Positions 19,274 to 27,115 of a stretch of DNA of 35,687 bases are shown here, piece by piece. How positions within the stretch are numbered: the stretch's first letter is position 1; every line of letters begins with the position of its first letter. Location: positions 1-35,687 of IMG/VR virus record IMGVR_UViG_3300021963_000361; one strand, 5' to 3'. A model generated the notes under the pieces. That model was given only the letters and a program-made list of their open reading frames with translations, did not search any database and was not told the origin of the DNA. Position numbers and translations under genes: made by a program. Source of the DNA: a virus.

Positions 19274-19762
19274 ATGTTTATCAAAGACCAAGAAGTTGAA
19301 AAGATTGAGTGAGATATAATCACTCTCAAAGATGGTAGCACAATCACTATGGAAGTGGAACGACAATTCTTTCACCTCAGTCCAAAAGTTGTAAGTGAAA
19401 ATGAATACGACCTCAATGAAGAGAAATTCATGCTTCAACAAATATTTGGATTGTTCGACGAAGGTAAGGTTCTACGTTCATTCGATGAAAACGAATCTGT
19501 GCGTGATGCAAACAATGTAGCACTTGTTGCTGAAATCATAAAGGTGTGCCAAAAGTACAACTTCAAAGTAAACAAGATACAAAGTGTTTTCACAGATATT
19601 AAATCCTTTTTCTCTTCTATTGAGAACCTAACAAGGAATAATATCAATGAACTTGAAAATGAAATCCTTGTAAAAGCTCTCAAAATCGAAGAGAAAGGTA
19701 AAACTAATTCGGAATGTCTTCGAAATATTACATTCTCGGATTACGAAACAATCCTTTCTTAA
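19274..19762 (+). CDS. Hypothetical protein in the capsid operon (162 aa)
   Basis: ATG 19274 to TAA 19760-19762, one in-frame TGA near the start (KIEGDIITLKDG). In the standard code the gene would appear to start at 19349 and lose its first 25 residues. An N-terminal beta-hairpin (IITLKDGSTITMEVERQFF) precedes a helical remainder with many Asn/Glu. It lies 7 bp after the preceding gene and 9 bp before the decoration-like gene. No family recognised; it may be a head assembly factor. Confidence 0.75.
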
Positions 19763-19771
19763 TTCAATTCT

Positions 19772-20260
19772 ATGGCAAAAGCTATAACTCCTGTGAATGC
19801 TCCTAATAACACTAGGAACTTCTACCCATCAAACGATTTGTGGAGAATGGATCTTCTCCCTATCGTAGCATCTACTGCACTTATAGAAGGTACTCTTCTC
19901 TCTGTACAGGTATCTGCTTCAAATCCAACTGGTAATCTCCTTGCTTCTGCAACTACGAATACTTCTGGTCAGAATATTGTTGGTATCCTCGCTGAACCAA
20001 TCACTTCTTCTGATTCTGATTACGCAACTGCTGGTAAACTCAAACAAGTTTGGGTACCTATCTCTCAATACTCACAAGCATACTTCGCTGTGTCATCTGG
20101 TACATTTACTGCTGCCGATGTCGGTCGCGTGTGTCAGATTGCTGGTTCTGGTACTGGTCTTGGTGTCGATACAAACGGTCTCGGTGCTGTCATTGATGGA
20201 TTTATTTCATCAACAAATGGTACTTGTAAGTTTACTGTTCCTTACGCTGTAACTGCTTAA
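19772..20260 (+). CDS. Head decoration-like protein
   Basis: ATG 19772 to TAA 20258-20260, 162 aa, no TGA among its many glycines. Beta-rich, Ser/Thr/Gly/Ala-rich sequence (IEGTLLSVQVSAS, NIVGILAEPITSSDSDY) ending in a C-terminal strand (CKFTVPYAVTA). The phrase G-I-L-A-E-P followed by a modification-style domain resembles the beta-tulip decoration and capsid-stabilising proteins encoded just upstream of phage major capsid genes. It lies 10 bp before the capsid gene. Call by composition and position. Confidence 0.6.
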   Translation: MAKAITPVNAPNNTRNFYPSNDLWRMDLLPIVASTALIEGTLLSVQVSASNPTGNLLASATTNTSGQNIVGILAEPITSSDSDYATAGKLKQVWVPISQYSQAYFAVSSGTFTAADVGRVCQIAGSGTGLGVDTNGLGAVIDGFISSTNGTCKFTVPYAVTA

Positions 20261-20270
20261 TCAATAATAT

Positions 20271-21281
20271 ATGGCTATTCAAATCAATACCGCGTCACAA
20301 CCACAATTTACAGACCTTGTGAATCGCGTGTTTCAAAAATCTGTTATGTCATTTCCTTACATTATCCGTGACTCAGGTCTCGTAAATGTTGAAAATATGG
20401 AAATGAATACTGGTCTCTTCCGCCGACTTGCTGAAGCTCCAGTCACTACTCGCTTTGCATCATTCAAGGCAGAAGGACAAGTTGCGAAAGCTGCTGCGTT
20501 CCAGTACGGTTACGAAAAGGACCTCCAAATCAAGCGTTATGGTCTTGACCTCGGTATCACTCGTGAAGAGCGTATTGCTAACAAGAACCAAGAAGTTATT
20601 CAGAAACTCCTCAATGTTTCTACTTCTGTTCCTGAAGCTATCGAGCTTGATCTTTCTCACGTTATTGGTTTTGGTGCTTCTGCTTCATATGTAGATCGTG
20701 ATGGTCTTACTCGTGATATATCTACTGCTGATGGGCAACCTTTGTTCTCTGCTTCACATACACTTTCTGGTTCTGCTACAACATTCTCAAATCGTGTAAC
20801 TGGTGATCCAGCGTTCTCTAAGGGTGCGCTTGAAACTATGGAACGTCTCATATCTGAGCAAACATTCGACAACCTCGGACAAAAGCTTCGTATGAACTTC
20901 GATATTATCTGGTGTACTGATGACTCAGTTACTAACAATCGTATCGATGAAGAACTCGGTGCAACTGCTGATACTACTAGTTCAAATGCTGGTACTATCA
21001 ACGTAAACAACCGTAAATACCGCAAGGTACGTCTTCCATATGTAGCAACTACTGTTACAGGTATCCCAGATACTACTAAGCGTCGTTATTGGGGAATCGC
21101 CTGTTCTGAGTACACAACTCTTAACTTCAAGATGTTGGAAGCTCCGTTCCTTAAAGCTCCTCGTGATGGTAACAATGGTGAAGAGTTCTCTTCTGAAAAC
21201 TGGCAATATGCTGGTCGTGGTTCTTATGGAATTGCGGTCGTTAATGCTCAATGGATTAAGGGTTCACTTCCTACTAACTAG
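20271..21281 (+). CDS. Major capsid protein
   Basis: ATG 20271 to TAG 21279-21281, 336 aa, no in-frame TGA; its glycines are nearly all GGT or GGA, as expected of a very highly expressed gene. The sequence has the HK97-fold look of Mu gpT-like head subunits: an N-terminal helix region, a long E-loop-like stretch with FASFKAEGQVAKAAAFQYGY, a spine helix (EAIELDLSHVIGFGASASY), the DGQPLFSASHTLSG motif common to these capsids, and a C-terminal A-domain (GRGSYGIAVVNAQWIKGSL). About 415 copies per head in T=7 phages of this type. It follows the decoration-like gene. Confidence 0.85.
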   Translation: MAIQINTASQPQFTDLVNRVFQKSVMSFPYIIRDSGLVNVENMEMNTGLFRRLAEAPVTTRFASFKAEGQVAKAAAFQYGYEKDLQIKRYGLDLGITREERIANKNQEVIQKLLNVSTSVPEAIELDLSHVIGFGASASYVDRDGLTRDISTADGQPLFSASHTLSGSATTFSNRVTGDPAFSKGALETMERLISEQTFDNLGQKLRMNFDIIWCTDDSVTNNRIDEELGATADTTSSNAGTINVNNRKYRKVRLPYVATTVTGIPDTTKRRYWGIACSEYTTLNFKMLEAPFLKAPRDGNNGEEFSSENWQYAGRGSYGIAVVNAQWIKGSLPTN

Positions 21282-21356
21282 TACGTAGTGTAAGAGACCT
21301 GATCTTAGTCTATAAATCGAGAACGGAGGCGGGGGAAATTCTAAATTTACACTCAT

Positions 21357-22262
21357 ATGGCTTACAACGCTAATTCGTCCTATGGACAGGCGGTAGCAAT
21401 GAACCTTACTCAACAAACATTCGGTAAAACGTTCATTGTTCAACCAACTACATATCCAAACGTGGATATGATCACTGATATTTTCCAACCTGACTTCAAC
21501 GGTGTAGTTCGTGTCTACAATACTATCTCTGCTGCACTTGCTGCAACTACTGCTGGTAATGGCGACACAATTATTGTTGCTCCTGGATATACTGAAACAA
21601 TCACTACTGCTGGTGGTATCACTATTGCAAACTCTGGTGTATCTATTATTGGTATGGGAAAAGGTAATCTCCGTCCAATCATTACCTTTACAACTGCTGT
21701 TGCTGCATCACTCAGTATCACTGCTTCAAACGTAACACTTCAGAACCTTATCTTTACGTGTGGTATCAACAACCAGACTGCTATGGTAAACGTAACTGCT
21801 GTTACTGACGTAACAATTCGTAATTGTTACTTCAACGTAGCGACTGCTGGTGCTGTTGGTGCTTCTACCGTAATCAAGGCAACTGGTGCTTCAGACCGTC
21901 TTATTGTTGACTCAAACACAATGATTGGTGTTGCTGGTACAACTGGTACTACTTCTATTGGTTACGTTACATACACAACTGGTTCAGAAATCCAGATTAC
22001 TAACAACTATATGTCTGGTAAAGCTACACAGCTTATCAGTAATACTGCTACTGCTCTTCGTGGTTTCATTGATAACAATAAGCTCGTAGTTGGTACTGGT
22101 ACTGTCGCAATCAACCTTTCTGCTGCTTCTACTCAGTTTATTACAAACAATCGTATCAACGTAGCTTCTGGTACTACTCCAGTTACTGCTGCTGCTGGTT
22201 TTGTTGCTGGTAATGCATTCAGTAACGCTGCTGGTGTGACTGCATCTGTTGTTACATGGTAA
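21357..22262 (+). CDS. Right-handed beta-helix virion protein
   Basis: ATG 21357 to TAA 22260-22262, 301 aa, no TGA. After an N-terminal cap and FNGVVRVYNTISAALAAT, residues 70-290 show repeated turns of the pectate-lyase type beta-helix: SGVSIIGMGKGN, ASNVTLQNLIF, VTDVTIRNCYF, ASDRLIVDSNTM, GSEIQITNNYM, STQFITNNRI. Such folds occur in phage tailspikes, head fibres and glycan-binding appendages. I see no clear Asp/Glu catalytic cluster. Its place directly after the major capsid gene and its lack of TGA suggest a high-copy head-associated fibre. A 75-bp gap separates it from the capsid gene. Confidence 0.7.
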   Translation: MAYNANSSYGQAVAMNLTQQTFGKTFIVQPTTYPNVDMITDIFQPDFNGVVRVYNTISAALAATTAGNGDTIIVAPGYTETITTAGGITIANSGVSIIGMGKGNLRPIITFTTAVAASLSITASNVTLQNLIFTCGINNQTAMVNVTAVTDVTIRNCYFNVATAGAVGASTVIKATGASDRLIVDSNTMIGVAGTTGTTSIGYVTYTTGSEIQITNNYMSGKATQLISNTATALRGFIDNNKLVVGTGTVAINLSAASTQFITNNRINVASGTTPVTAAAGFVAGNAFSNAAGVTASVVTW

Positions 22263-22292
22263 TCTATTTGGTTACAATTAACTAAATAAATT

Positions 22293-22733
22293 ATGTCTAC
22301 CTCACAACGCACCTGACTGAAATATCTTGTATTCAATGGTACAACTACTGGTATAGAGAAAGGTTCAAGTGGTGCTTATCTTGCTGATGACTTTAAGAAC
22401 ATTGTTCTTGAGGTTACAGCGAGTGCTGCATCTACGCTTACCATTAAAGTAGTCGGATCAAACTATTCTCCTGAGGATAATACATCTCTTACAGAAGAAT
22501 ATCCAAACTTTGGTGCTGCTGACTCTCTCACAAATCCATGGTCGTATATTTCGATTATTGACCTTGATTCTAGAACAGCTATCCCAGGCTCTACAGGGAC
22601 AACGTATACGGCTCAAGCTGGTACACGTAAATTCAATATCGAAACCAATCAAGTACGATGGATCGGTCTTGAAATCTCTGAATACTCTGCTGGTAGTGTT
22701 CGCGCACTCCTCACTATGGTCGATAACAGATAA
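22293..22733 (+). CDS. Hypothetical structural protein (146 aa)
   Basis: ATG 22293 to TAA 22731-22733, one in-frame TGA (SQRTGLKYLVF). Beta-rich protein with alternating hydrophobic and Thr/Ser residues (NIVLEVTASAASTLTIKVVG) and aromatic loops, ending in two strands (WIGLEISEYSAGSVRALLTM). It resembles small phage virion beta-sandwich proteins. It is the last gene of the capsid group, 31 bp after the beta-helix protein, before the lysis module. It may pair with that appendage. Confidence 0.7.
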
Positions 22734-22741
22734 GTCTTTTA

Positions 22742-22767
22742 CTCTTCCCCTAGCAATAGGGTGAGAG
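22742..22767 (+). other. Stable hairpin between capsid and lysis genes
   Basis: CTCTTCCCCTA (22742-22752) pairs with TAGGGTGAGAG (22757-22767) across a GCAA tetraloop, with one mismatch and one G-T pair. There is no T-run after it, so it is not a clear terminator. It may protect the capsid mRNA from 3' decay, limit transcription into the holin gene, or act as an RNase site. Confidence 0.45.
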
Positions 22768-22793
22768 AATTGAGATTTATAACTCTTCATAAT

Positions 22794-23105
22794 ATGGAAC
22801 ACTTCCTCGCTTTTCTCGACTCAATGAAAGAGAATATAATCATACTTATCATCTCTTGATTTGGTGGTATAGCACATAAGATATACCACCTATCTAAGCC
22901 AAATAGCGTCGAGGTGTTCTCATGGGCATCTCTCTTCGCTAATATGGTACTTGCTTGATTCATAGGCTACATTGTAGCTGGATTTATTGATCACGATAGC
23001 AAGCTCTACTGACCGACTCTCTCTATGGCTTGATTCTGTGCTTATCCTCTTCTTGCTATACTTGAGAAGCAATGTGGTAAATATTTATCTAAGTTTCTTA
23101 AGTAG
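22794..23105 (+). CDS. Holin
   Basis: ATG 22794 to TAG 23103-23105, 103 aa, four in-frame TGA codons, so invisible in the standard code. Three hydrophobic stretches are visible: NIIILIISGFGGIAH (residues 14-28), WASLFANMVLAGFIGYIVAG (about 44-63) and LSMAGFCAYPLLAILE (about 76-91), with a charged C-terminus (KQCGKYLSKFLK). Size, topology and position directly upstream of the endolysin fit a phage holin, which opens the inner membrane at lysis. Several TGA glycines lie inside the membrane helices. Confidence 0.75.
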
Positions 23106-23106
23106 T

Positions 23107-23187
23107 ATGTCAGAAATAATAAGCGGCATCACAACAAGCCTTGTCTGAATCTTCATTGTCTTCATCATAGAAAAGTTTTTGAAATAA
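23107..23187 (+). CDS. 26-residue membrane peptide
   Basis: ATG 23107, one base after the holin stop, to TAA 23185-23187. MSEIISGITTSLV, a TGA glycine, then IFIVFIIEKFLK. Nearly the whole peptide is one hydrophobic helix with a charged C-terminal end. The tight TAG-T-ATG junction with the holin argues that it is translated. It may modulate holin timing or be a second small holin; other phages use similarly tiny antiholins. Its stop codon overlaps the region of the endolysin promoter. Confidence 0.6.
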
Positions 23188-23206
23188 AGCTTTTTTGTTT
23201 TATAAT
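23179..23206 (+). promoter_or_regulatory. Promoter for endolysin and protease
   Basis: TTGAAA (23179-23184), 16-bp spacer, TATAAT (23201-23206), the same spacing as the three late promoters. It carries only one heptamer-like element (GTTTTTGAAA) and no phased array, so its control probably differs or is weaker. Confidence 0.6.
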
Positions 23207-23229
23207 GTTTGTACTTTAACTATAAAAGT

Positions 23230-23907
23230 ATGTTCAAAGAGACTTTTTCAACTGCAAATGTTACTCCATGAAAAAATACTTGTCAATTCATAATTTTGCA
23301 TCATACGGGCACAAAAGACGGTACTATCAAAGGGAATATAACCCAACTAACCGTGTGACCTGTTTCTTGCCATTATATCATTGATACGAATGGTGACGTA
23401 TATAAGATAGGAAAAGATGAGCAAATTATGTGGCACGCATGAACCTCTTCGTGGAAAGGAATGAAAGGAATGAACAACTATTCTATAGGAATAGAAATGA
23501 TTTGACCGACTGACACCATCCCAACTGGCTTCACACAAGCACAAAGGGACTCACTCGGTAAACTCCTCAAGAAGCTTATGGATGATCATGGAATACTCCT
23601 CAAGAATATTCTGCGTCACGCTCATATTGCACCAGGAAGAAAAACAGATATTGCTCCAAGCTTCTATAATGGAAGTAATAGTGATACACTTGAGAAAGAT
23701 TTGGTTAAGTTTCAATCTTATATTGCTACTCTCCTAACTCCTACACTTATGGAAGACAACACAACACAATCTAAATTCAAGTCAATCTACGAAAAAGAAC
23801 GTCCTACAAATTACACTCCTCTCTATTCAGAACACGATGATCCAACTCCTGCTACGATCGGAGATATAAAATACCTCCTCGAAATAGCAAATATTCGTAA
23901 AAAGTAA
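23230..23907 (+). CDS. Endolysin, N-acetylmuramoyl-L-alanine amidase (Amidase_2)
   Basis: ATG 23230 to TAA 23905-23907, 225 aa, four in-frame TGA codons. It has the full Amidase_2/PGRP pattern: FIILHHTGT (zinc ligand among His24/His25), SCHYIIDTNGDVYKI (residues 46-60), MWHAGTSSW, NYSIGIEMIG, and ILRHAHIAPGRKTD (127-140) with the second zinc His130, plus Lys138 and Asp140. It cleaves the amide between MurNAc and the peptide stem. The C-terminal 75 residues (about 150-225) are charged and may bind the wall. It follows the holin genes with its own promoter. The TGA glycines sit at conserved positions (e.g. WHAG). Confidence 0.9.
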
Positions 23908-23909
23908 TT

Positions 23910-24365
23910 ATGCATCTATATATTGAAGAAATAGACCTTGAACATTTGAAAGAGTTTACAGAACAACTCGACAAGGCTACAAAAGAAGAGCCTATCAATA
24001 TATACGTTTGCTCTATTGGTGGAGGCACAGAAGTAGCGGAGCAATATGTAAATATTATCAACGCTATAGAGAATCCTTGTAAGTTGTTTGCCACTCATAT
24101 TAACTCTTGCGCTTTGAGAATGTATATGGATATTACAAAGGAACGGTCATTTGCTACTTCTGCATATTCTATTTGTCACGCTCCAGCATATAGCGTACGA
24201 ATGATGAATAAAAACCAACCACGTTGAGACGATGATAAATTCCTCTACTCTGATATAGTCAATGAACCACTGGAATATCTGACGAAAGAAGAAAATGAAA
24301 GATATCTGAATGGCGACGACGTATATCTAAACCGTGAAAGACTAAGAGAAATATTCTGATTCTAG
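23910..24365 (+). CDS. ClpP-like serine protease
   Basis: ATG 23910 to TAG 24363-24365, 151 aa, two in-frame TGA codons. INIYVCSIGGGTEVAEQYVNI (residues 29-49) matches the ClpP InLYInSpGG oxyanion segment. NSCALRMYMDITKERSFATS (65-84) aligns without gaps to the ClpP region SMGAFLLAAGAKGKRFALP, putting the nucleophile at Ser66. ICHAPA (88-93) matches MIHQP, with His90 as base. The C-terminal DDVYLNRERLREIFG resembles the ClpP tail. The third acid is not clear. ClpP-type proteases in phages usually process capsids, but this one closes the late operon next to the endolysin, 2 bp after it. It may instead act on host or lysis proteins. Confidence 0.75.
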
Positions 24366-24376
24366 TCAAATAAACA

Positions 24377-24406
24377 TAAAAATACCCCTGAAAATGGGGC
24401 TTTTTT
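24377..24406. terminator. Bidirectional terminator between converging operons
   Basis: CCCC (24385-24388) / GGGG (24396-24399), extended by A-T pairs, with TTTTTT to the right (24401-24406) and an A-rich run to the left that becomes a T-run on the minus strand. It stops late rightward and early leftward transcription between the protease gene and the end of the leftward operon. Confidence 0.85.
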
Positions 24407-24493
24407 ATGCATTCGTTAATAATCACTATTTAAACGCTTATTTTGAGGTTTTTACCTCTGTATGGTATACGTCATCGGAAAGAATACGAGAAA

Positions 24494-24517
24494 CGTGTCT
24501 ATCAACACGGTTTTTTT
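24494..24517 (+). terminator. Second rightward terminator
   Basis: CGTGT (24494-24498) / ACACG (24505-24509) followed by seven T (24511-24517), which overlap the stop codon of the leftward gene. It backs up the first terminator and would stop rightward read-through from entering the leftward genes as antisense. The AT-rich stretch 24407-24493 holds only a small GAGG/CCTC hairpin. Confidence 0.7.
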
Positions 24518-24857
24518 ACAGAATAGAGCTATCCATATTGACGTGTCAGTAATTCTTACTTTTATTTATTTTTATAGCCTTTCAAGTAATCAATTCACTG
24601 GCTGTAAACTCTCTGAGTAGTCTTCGCACTTCATCACTTGCGTAATTACTATTCTGAACAACATGTGCAACAGTCATTTCAAACATATCACCGTCATCGA
24701 TACGTATGAAGTCTGATTCTGGTATCTCTTTGTACAAGTAGACACAAGTCACTTCTTGAGGAGTAAATCAAATATCACTTGCTAGTTCATGGAATGGTAT
24801 TCACTTGCTATGCTGTTCGATTATATACTGTCTCTGTTGAATAGTTATTTGTCCCAT
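24516..24857 (-). CDS. Putative helix-turn-helix protein (113 aa)
   Basis: ATG 24857 to TAA 24516-24518, four in-frame TGA codons. Residues 9-41 (RQYIIEQHSKGIPFHELASD then IGFTPQEVTCVYLYK) look like a homeodomain-like or Sigma-70 region 4-like helix-turn-helix with the usual I-x-x-x-x-x-G-x-x-x-x-x-I-A spacing. The remainder is a short acidic, then basic tail. It is the last gene of the leftward operon, 3 bp after the VRR-NUC gene. It could be a transcription factor, perhaps for late genes. DNA binding is inferred from the motif. Confidence 0.65.
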
Positions 24858-24860
24858 AGT

Positions 24861-25265
24861 CTAATCGAATGATTTGATAAATTCAATCGCTTCATATGAT
24901 CCGTGGCAAAACTTTGCACTCACTCACTCTCTCTTGTCTAGATAGTTAATCCATTCAATCTGTTCGTCTCAGTATACTGATCCATTCATCCCACCTCTAG
25001 GCGTGCGCGACTTCTTCAACTCAATGAAGAGTAGTTGCTTCGGGTGACAAATAATAAAATCAGGAACTCACTTATTCACTCACTCTCTCTTGTTCTTTGC
25101 TTTGACTCACCACGACTTTGTGAAAGTCTCAGATGGTACTTTTGAGAACATAATACTTCGCGCTCGTAGATAGTCTGCTACAATGACTGTATGCTGGCTC
25201 TCTGAGAGAGTTGAGTCAAGACTTACTTCCTCACAAGCTCAGAATTGAGTCTTTATTGCTTTCAT
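24861..25265 (-). CDS. VRR-NUC domain nuclease
   Basis: ATG 25265 to TAG 24861-24863, 134 aa, eight in-frame TGA codons. Residues about 68-90 read GVPDFIICHPKQLLFIELKK, the VRR-NUC core: G-x-P-D with Asp, then hydrophobic strand, then E-x-K (PD-(D/E)xK nuclease). Downstream are SVYGDEQIEWINYL, matching the family's S-x-x-Q-x-x-W motif, and a final strand. Stand-alone VRR-NUC proteins are common in phages and are thought to be Holliday-junction or flap nucleases. The first Gly of GVPD is a TGA codon. The start overlaps the preceding gene by 13 bp. Confidence 0.88.
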
Positions 25266-25534
25266 ACGATAGTCATTACAACAAGTAGAAGAGCGACACT
25301 GAATAGCATAGCAAGAAAGAAATAAATCATACCTACTTCAGTATCATACATTCTAGCCTCTCTAATCTCTTGCTCTACCTCTCTCACTTCCTTTGCTCGT
25401 CTGCGTGACTCACGGCAATCAATACGGTGGCAAGCTTTACAATGGCAAGCCTTTCAATCTATCGCTCTGTTATCTGGGGAAAAGTCGAAGAATGATTTAA
25501 CAATTCGACATCGGGTACACATTTTTGAGAACAT
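25253..25534 (-). CDS. Zinc-ribbon protein with C-terminal membrane helix
   Basis: ATG 25534 to TAA 25253-25255, 93 aa, two in-frame TGA codons. Residues 6-36 hold CTRCRIVKSFFDF...GKACHCKAC, the zinc-ribbon seen next to HNH domains and in many small phage proteins (C-x2-C ... C-x1-C-x2-C). A charged helix follows (RESRRRAKEVREVEQEIREA), then one membrane helix (IYFFLAMLFSVALLLVVMTIVG, about 69-90). No HNH catalytic motif is present. The mix of zinc ribbon and membrane anchor is unusual; function unknown. It overlaps the VRR-NUC gene by 13 bp. Confidence 0.75.
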
Positions 25535-25538
25535 ATAA

Positions 25539-25820
25539 TTATTTTCAAAGATATAAATGCCATTTCACCTGGAAAGGCGTAAGAGTTGAGTCATTCGATA
25601 GTATCTCTCTAAACTTTTCCGCATATTTCGCCACCCACTCTTCTGGAGAATACTCGGTATTAGAGTTAATAAGCTCAACTTCTAATCGTAGTATCTCATC
25701 GAGTGACCTACCTATCTTTTCATAGATAGGTCTCAGGCGTGGTGGTGGCATTCAAATATCACCGACACTATTACAGCCGTCTTCGTACGCATCATCGTAT
25801 TCTAAATCAAGTGGAGGCAT
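25539..25820 (-). CDS. Hypothetical protein (93 aa)
   Basis: ATG 25820 to TAA 25539-25541, two in-frame TGA codons. Acidic N-terminus with Asp/Tyr (LDLEYDDAYEDGCNSVGDIG), then three helices (LRPIYEKIGRSLDEILRLEV; SPEEWVAKYAEKFREIL) and a Trp/His C-terminus. In the standard code it appears to begin at 25751. It lies 4 bp before the zinc-ribbon gene. The upstream 45 bp to the next gene contain nothing obvious. No family recognised. Confidence 0.72.
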
Positions 25821-25865
25821 ATCCAAATAGAAAGATGGTAAACAGTCTCATTATCGACGAAAGGA

Positions 25866-26060
25866 CTATGGAGTCAATTCTGATTCTGCGTACCAACTTA
25901 CTATCTCTTTCACTAACTCTCTCGGTGTATCCATAATCATATCCCACTCAACTTGACTCATCTCTGTCCAGATTGACACGCCTCCTATAACAAGGATATG
26001 TTTCTCTGTTATGGATATGTCGTCTCATTGTTTGAGAATTGTTACTGGGATTTCGTTCAT
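25866..26060 (-). CDS. Hypothetical protein (64 aa)
   Basis: ATG 26060 to TAG 25866-25868, one in-frame TGA (KQGDDISI). Beta-rich N-terminal half (IPVTILKQGDDISITEKHIL) followed by a helix (MDTPRELVKEIVSWYAES). It starts one base after the stop of the upstream gene (TAGTATG), a coupling pattern that recurs in this operon. No family recognised. Confidence 0.72.
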
Positions 26061-26061
26061 A

Positions 26062-26505
26062 CTACAAATCATTATCGGATAGAAATTTCTCTGTAGCCTT
26101 TCTCATATATTCCTCTTCTTGTTTCTTGAACTCTGGAGAATTGATACGTTTTTCATTCTCTGCTCGCTCTTTCTTGTGGTCTGCTAGTAGTTGCTCTGGA
26201 GTAGTATAACCGTGGATAGCTACTAAGTGTTTGAAATAACGAATACCAATTATCTCATCTGCTACCATCATATAATCATACCAATCTTTCACGAGCTTTG
26301 GAGCGTATCAACGGTACAATATATCGTACATATCATTCGTGCTTACATACATATCTAAGCATTCAGCTGTATCAGCACCATTCCCAACAAAAGAAATATC
26401 ACTTGGCTCGATGCTTTCATCTTCGTAGATATAGCGAAAGAAAGTTGTAGCGAGTATTTGTGATGCGTCTTTGTAGAGTGCGAGTATATCTTTAGTTGTG
26501 TTCAT
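26062..26505 (-). CDS. Hypothetical protein (147 aa)
   Basis: ATG 26505 to TAG 26062-26064, one in-frame TGA joining two fragments (YDILYR-G-YAPKLVKDW). Helical N-terminus with acidic patches, then a second helical domain (RYFKHLVAIHGYTTPEQLLADH) ending in a highly charged helix (HKKERAENEKRINSPEFKKQ). The last part could be a coiled coil. Neither fragment alone has a sensible length, so the join supports the recoding. No family recognised. Confidence 0.78.
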
Positions 26506-26507
26506 AC

Positions 26508-26633
26508 TTATTTGTTAGGAGTCTTAGTAACCTTGATAAGCTTTCGATAATCAGCGTGCCATTTCTTCCAGTACGCCTTCCTAAACTCTTCAAACTCTGT
26601 TTCAAGTCATTTGAGCTTAATAAACTTTTTCAT
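26508..26633 (-). CDS. Basic mini-protein (41 aa), paralogue of 26643-26786
   Basis: ATG 26633 to TAA 26508-26510, one in-frame TGA at residue 9. The pattern F-I-K-x-x-GL-E-x-E-[FY]-x-E-F (residues 4-17) is shared with the neighbouring 47-residue gene: FIKLKGLETEFEEF against FIKSLGLEKEYREF, both with the Gly as TGA. Lysine-rich helix and tail (YRKLIKVTKTPNK). Likely tandem duplicates of a small nucleic-acid- or protein-binding peptide. Function unknown. Confidence 0.65.
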
Positions 26634-26642
26634 ACACATAGG

Positions 26643-26786
26643 CTATACATTAGTCATTAATGATTTCATAAGTTTAACCTTTCTCTCAATGTAGTATTTC
26701 TGGTGACGTTTTCTTTCTCGTAGCCTTGCGAACTCTCTGTATTCTTTCTCAAGTCAAAGTGACTTTATGAAGGCTTTCGTTGACAT
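26643..26786 (-). CDS. Basic mini-protein (47 aa), paralogue of 26508-26633
   Basis: ATG 26786 to TAG 26643-26645, one in-frame TGA at residue 11. One long basic helix (FARLRERKRHQKYYIERKVK) after the shared FIK-x-x-GLE-x-E motif. It starts one base after the stop of the gene upstream. pI must be very high, suggesting RNA or DNA contact. Function unknown. Confidence 0.65.
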
Positions 26787-26787
26787 A

Positions 26788-26919
26788 CTACAAAGCAAAG
26801 TAATCTGTTAAAAGTTGTCGTATCCGTTGGCGTGTAGCACTCAATACTTCAAGCTCTTCTTCTGTCTCTACTGTAGCTTCGCTATCATCGGGAGCGTTTG
26901 TTTGTTCGTTTGTTTCCAT
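26788..26919 (-). CDS. Acidic mini-protein (43 aa)
   Basis: ATG 26919 to TAG 26788-26790, no TGA. Acidic, Thr/Glu-rich first half (METNEQTNAPDDSEATVETE) and an amphipathic helix (LSATRQRIRQLLTDYFAL). It lies directly before the two basic mini-proteins, with which it could form a charge pair. Inference only; no family recognised. Confidence 0.6.
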   Translation of the reverse strand: METNEQTNAPDDSEATVETEEELEVLSATRQRIRQLLTDYFAL

Positions 26920-26920
26920 A

Positions 26921-27112
26921 CTAGTCTTGATTAGTAGCAAAGTAAATTCAATCCTCTCATAGTTCATACTCTCATCACTTATGTAACTGAGTAAATCACT
27001 CGCTGTCTCTCATTTGAGCAACTGCTCAGTCCATACGGTGGAAAGTAAGTATCTCATCGCCGTGGCGAACCTTGTCTCACTTGGTGAGGTTGTACCATTT
27101 GATTGGTTGCAT
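26921..27112 (-). CDS. UGA-dense small protein (63 aa)
   Basis: ATG 27112 to TAG 26921-26923, seven TGA codons in 63, one a TGA TGA pair. The N-terminal WYNLTKGDKVRHGDEIL looks like an SH3/KOW-like small beta-barrel start (K-G-D-x-V). The rest is Gly-, Asp- and aromatic-rich (DSEGFTQLHKGGEYELGEDG). The N-terminus is shared with the 22-residue frame at 27686-27754. In the standard code only stubs remain. Function unknown. Confidence 0.72.
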
Positions 27113-27115
27113 AGA

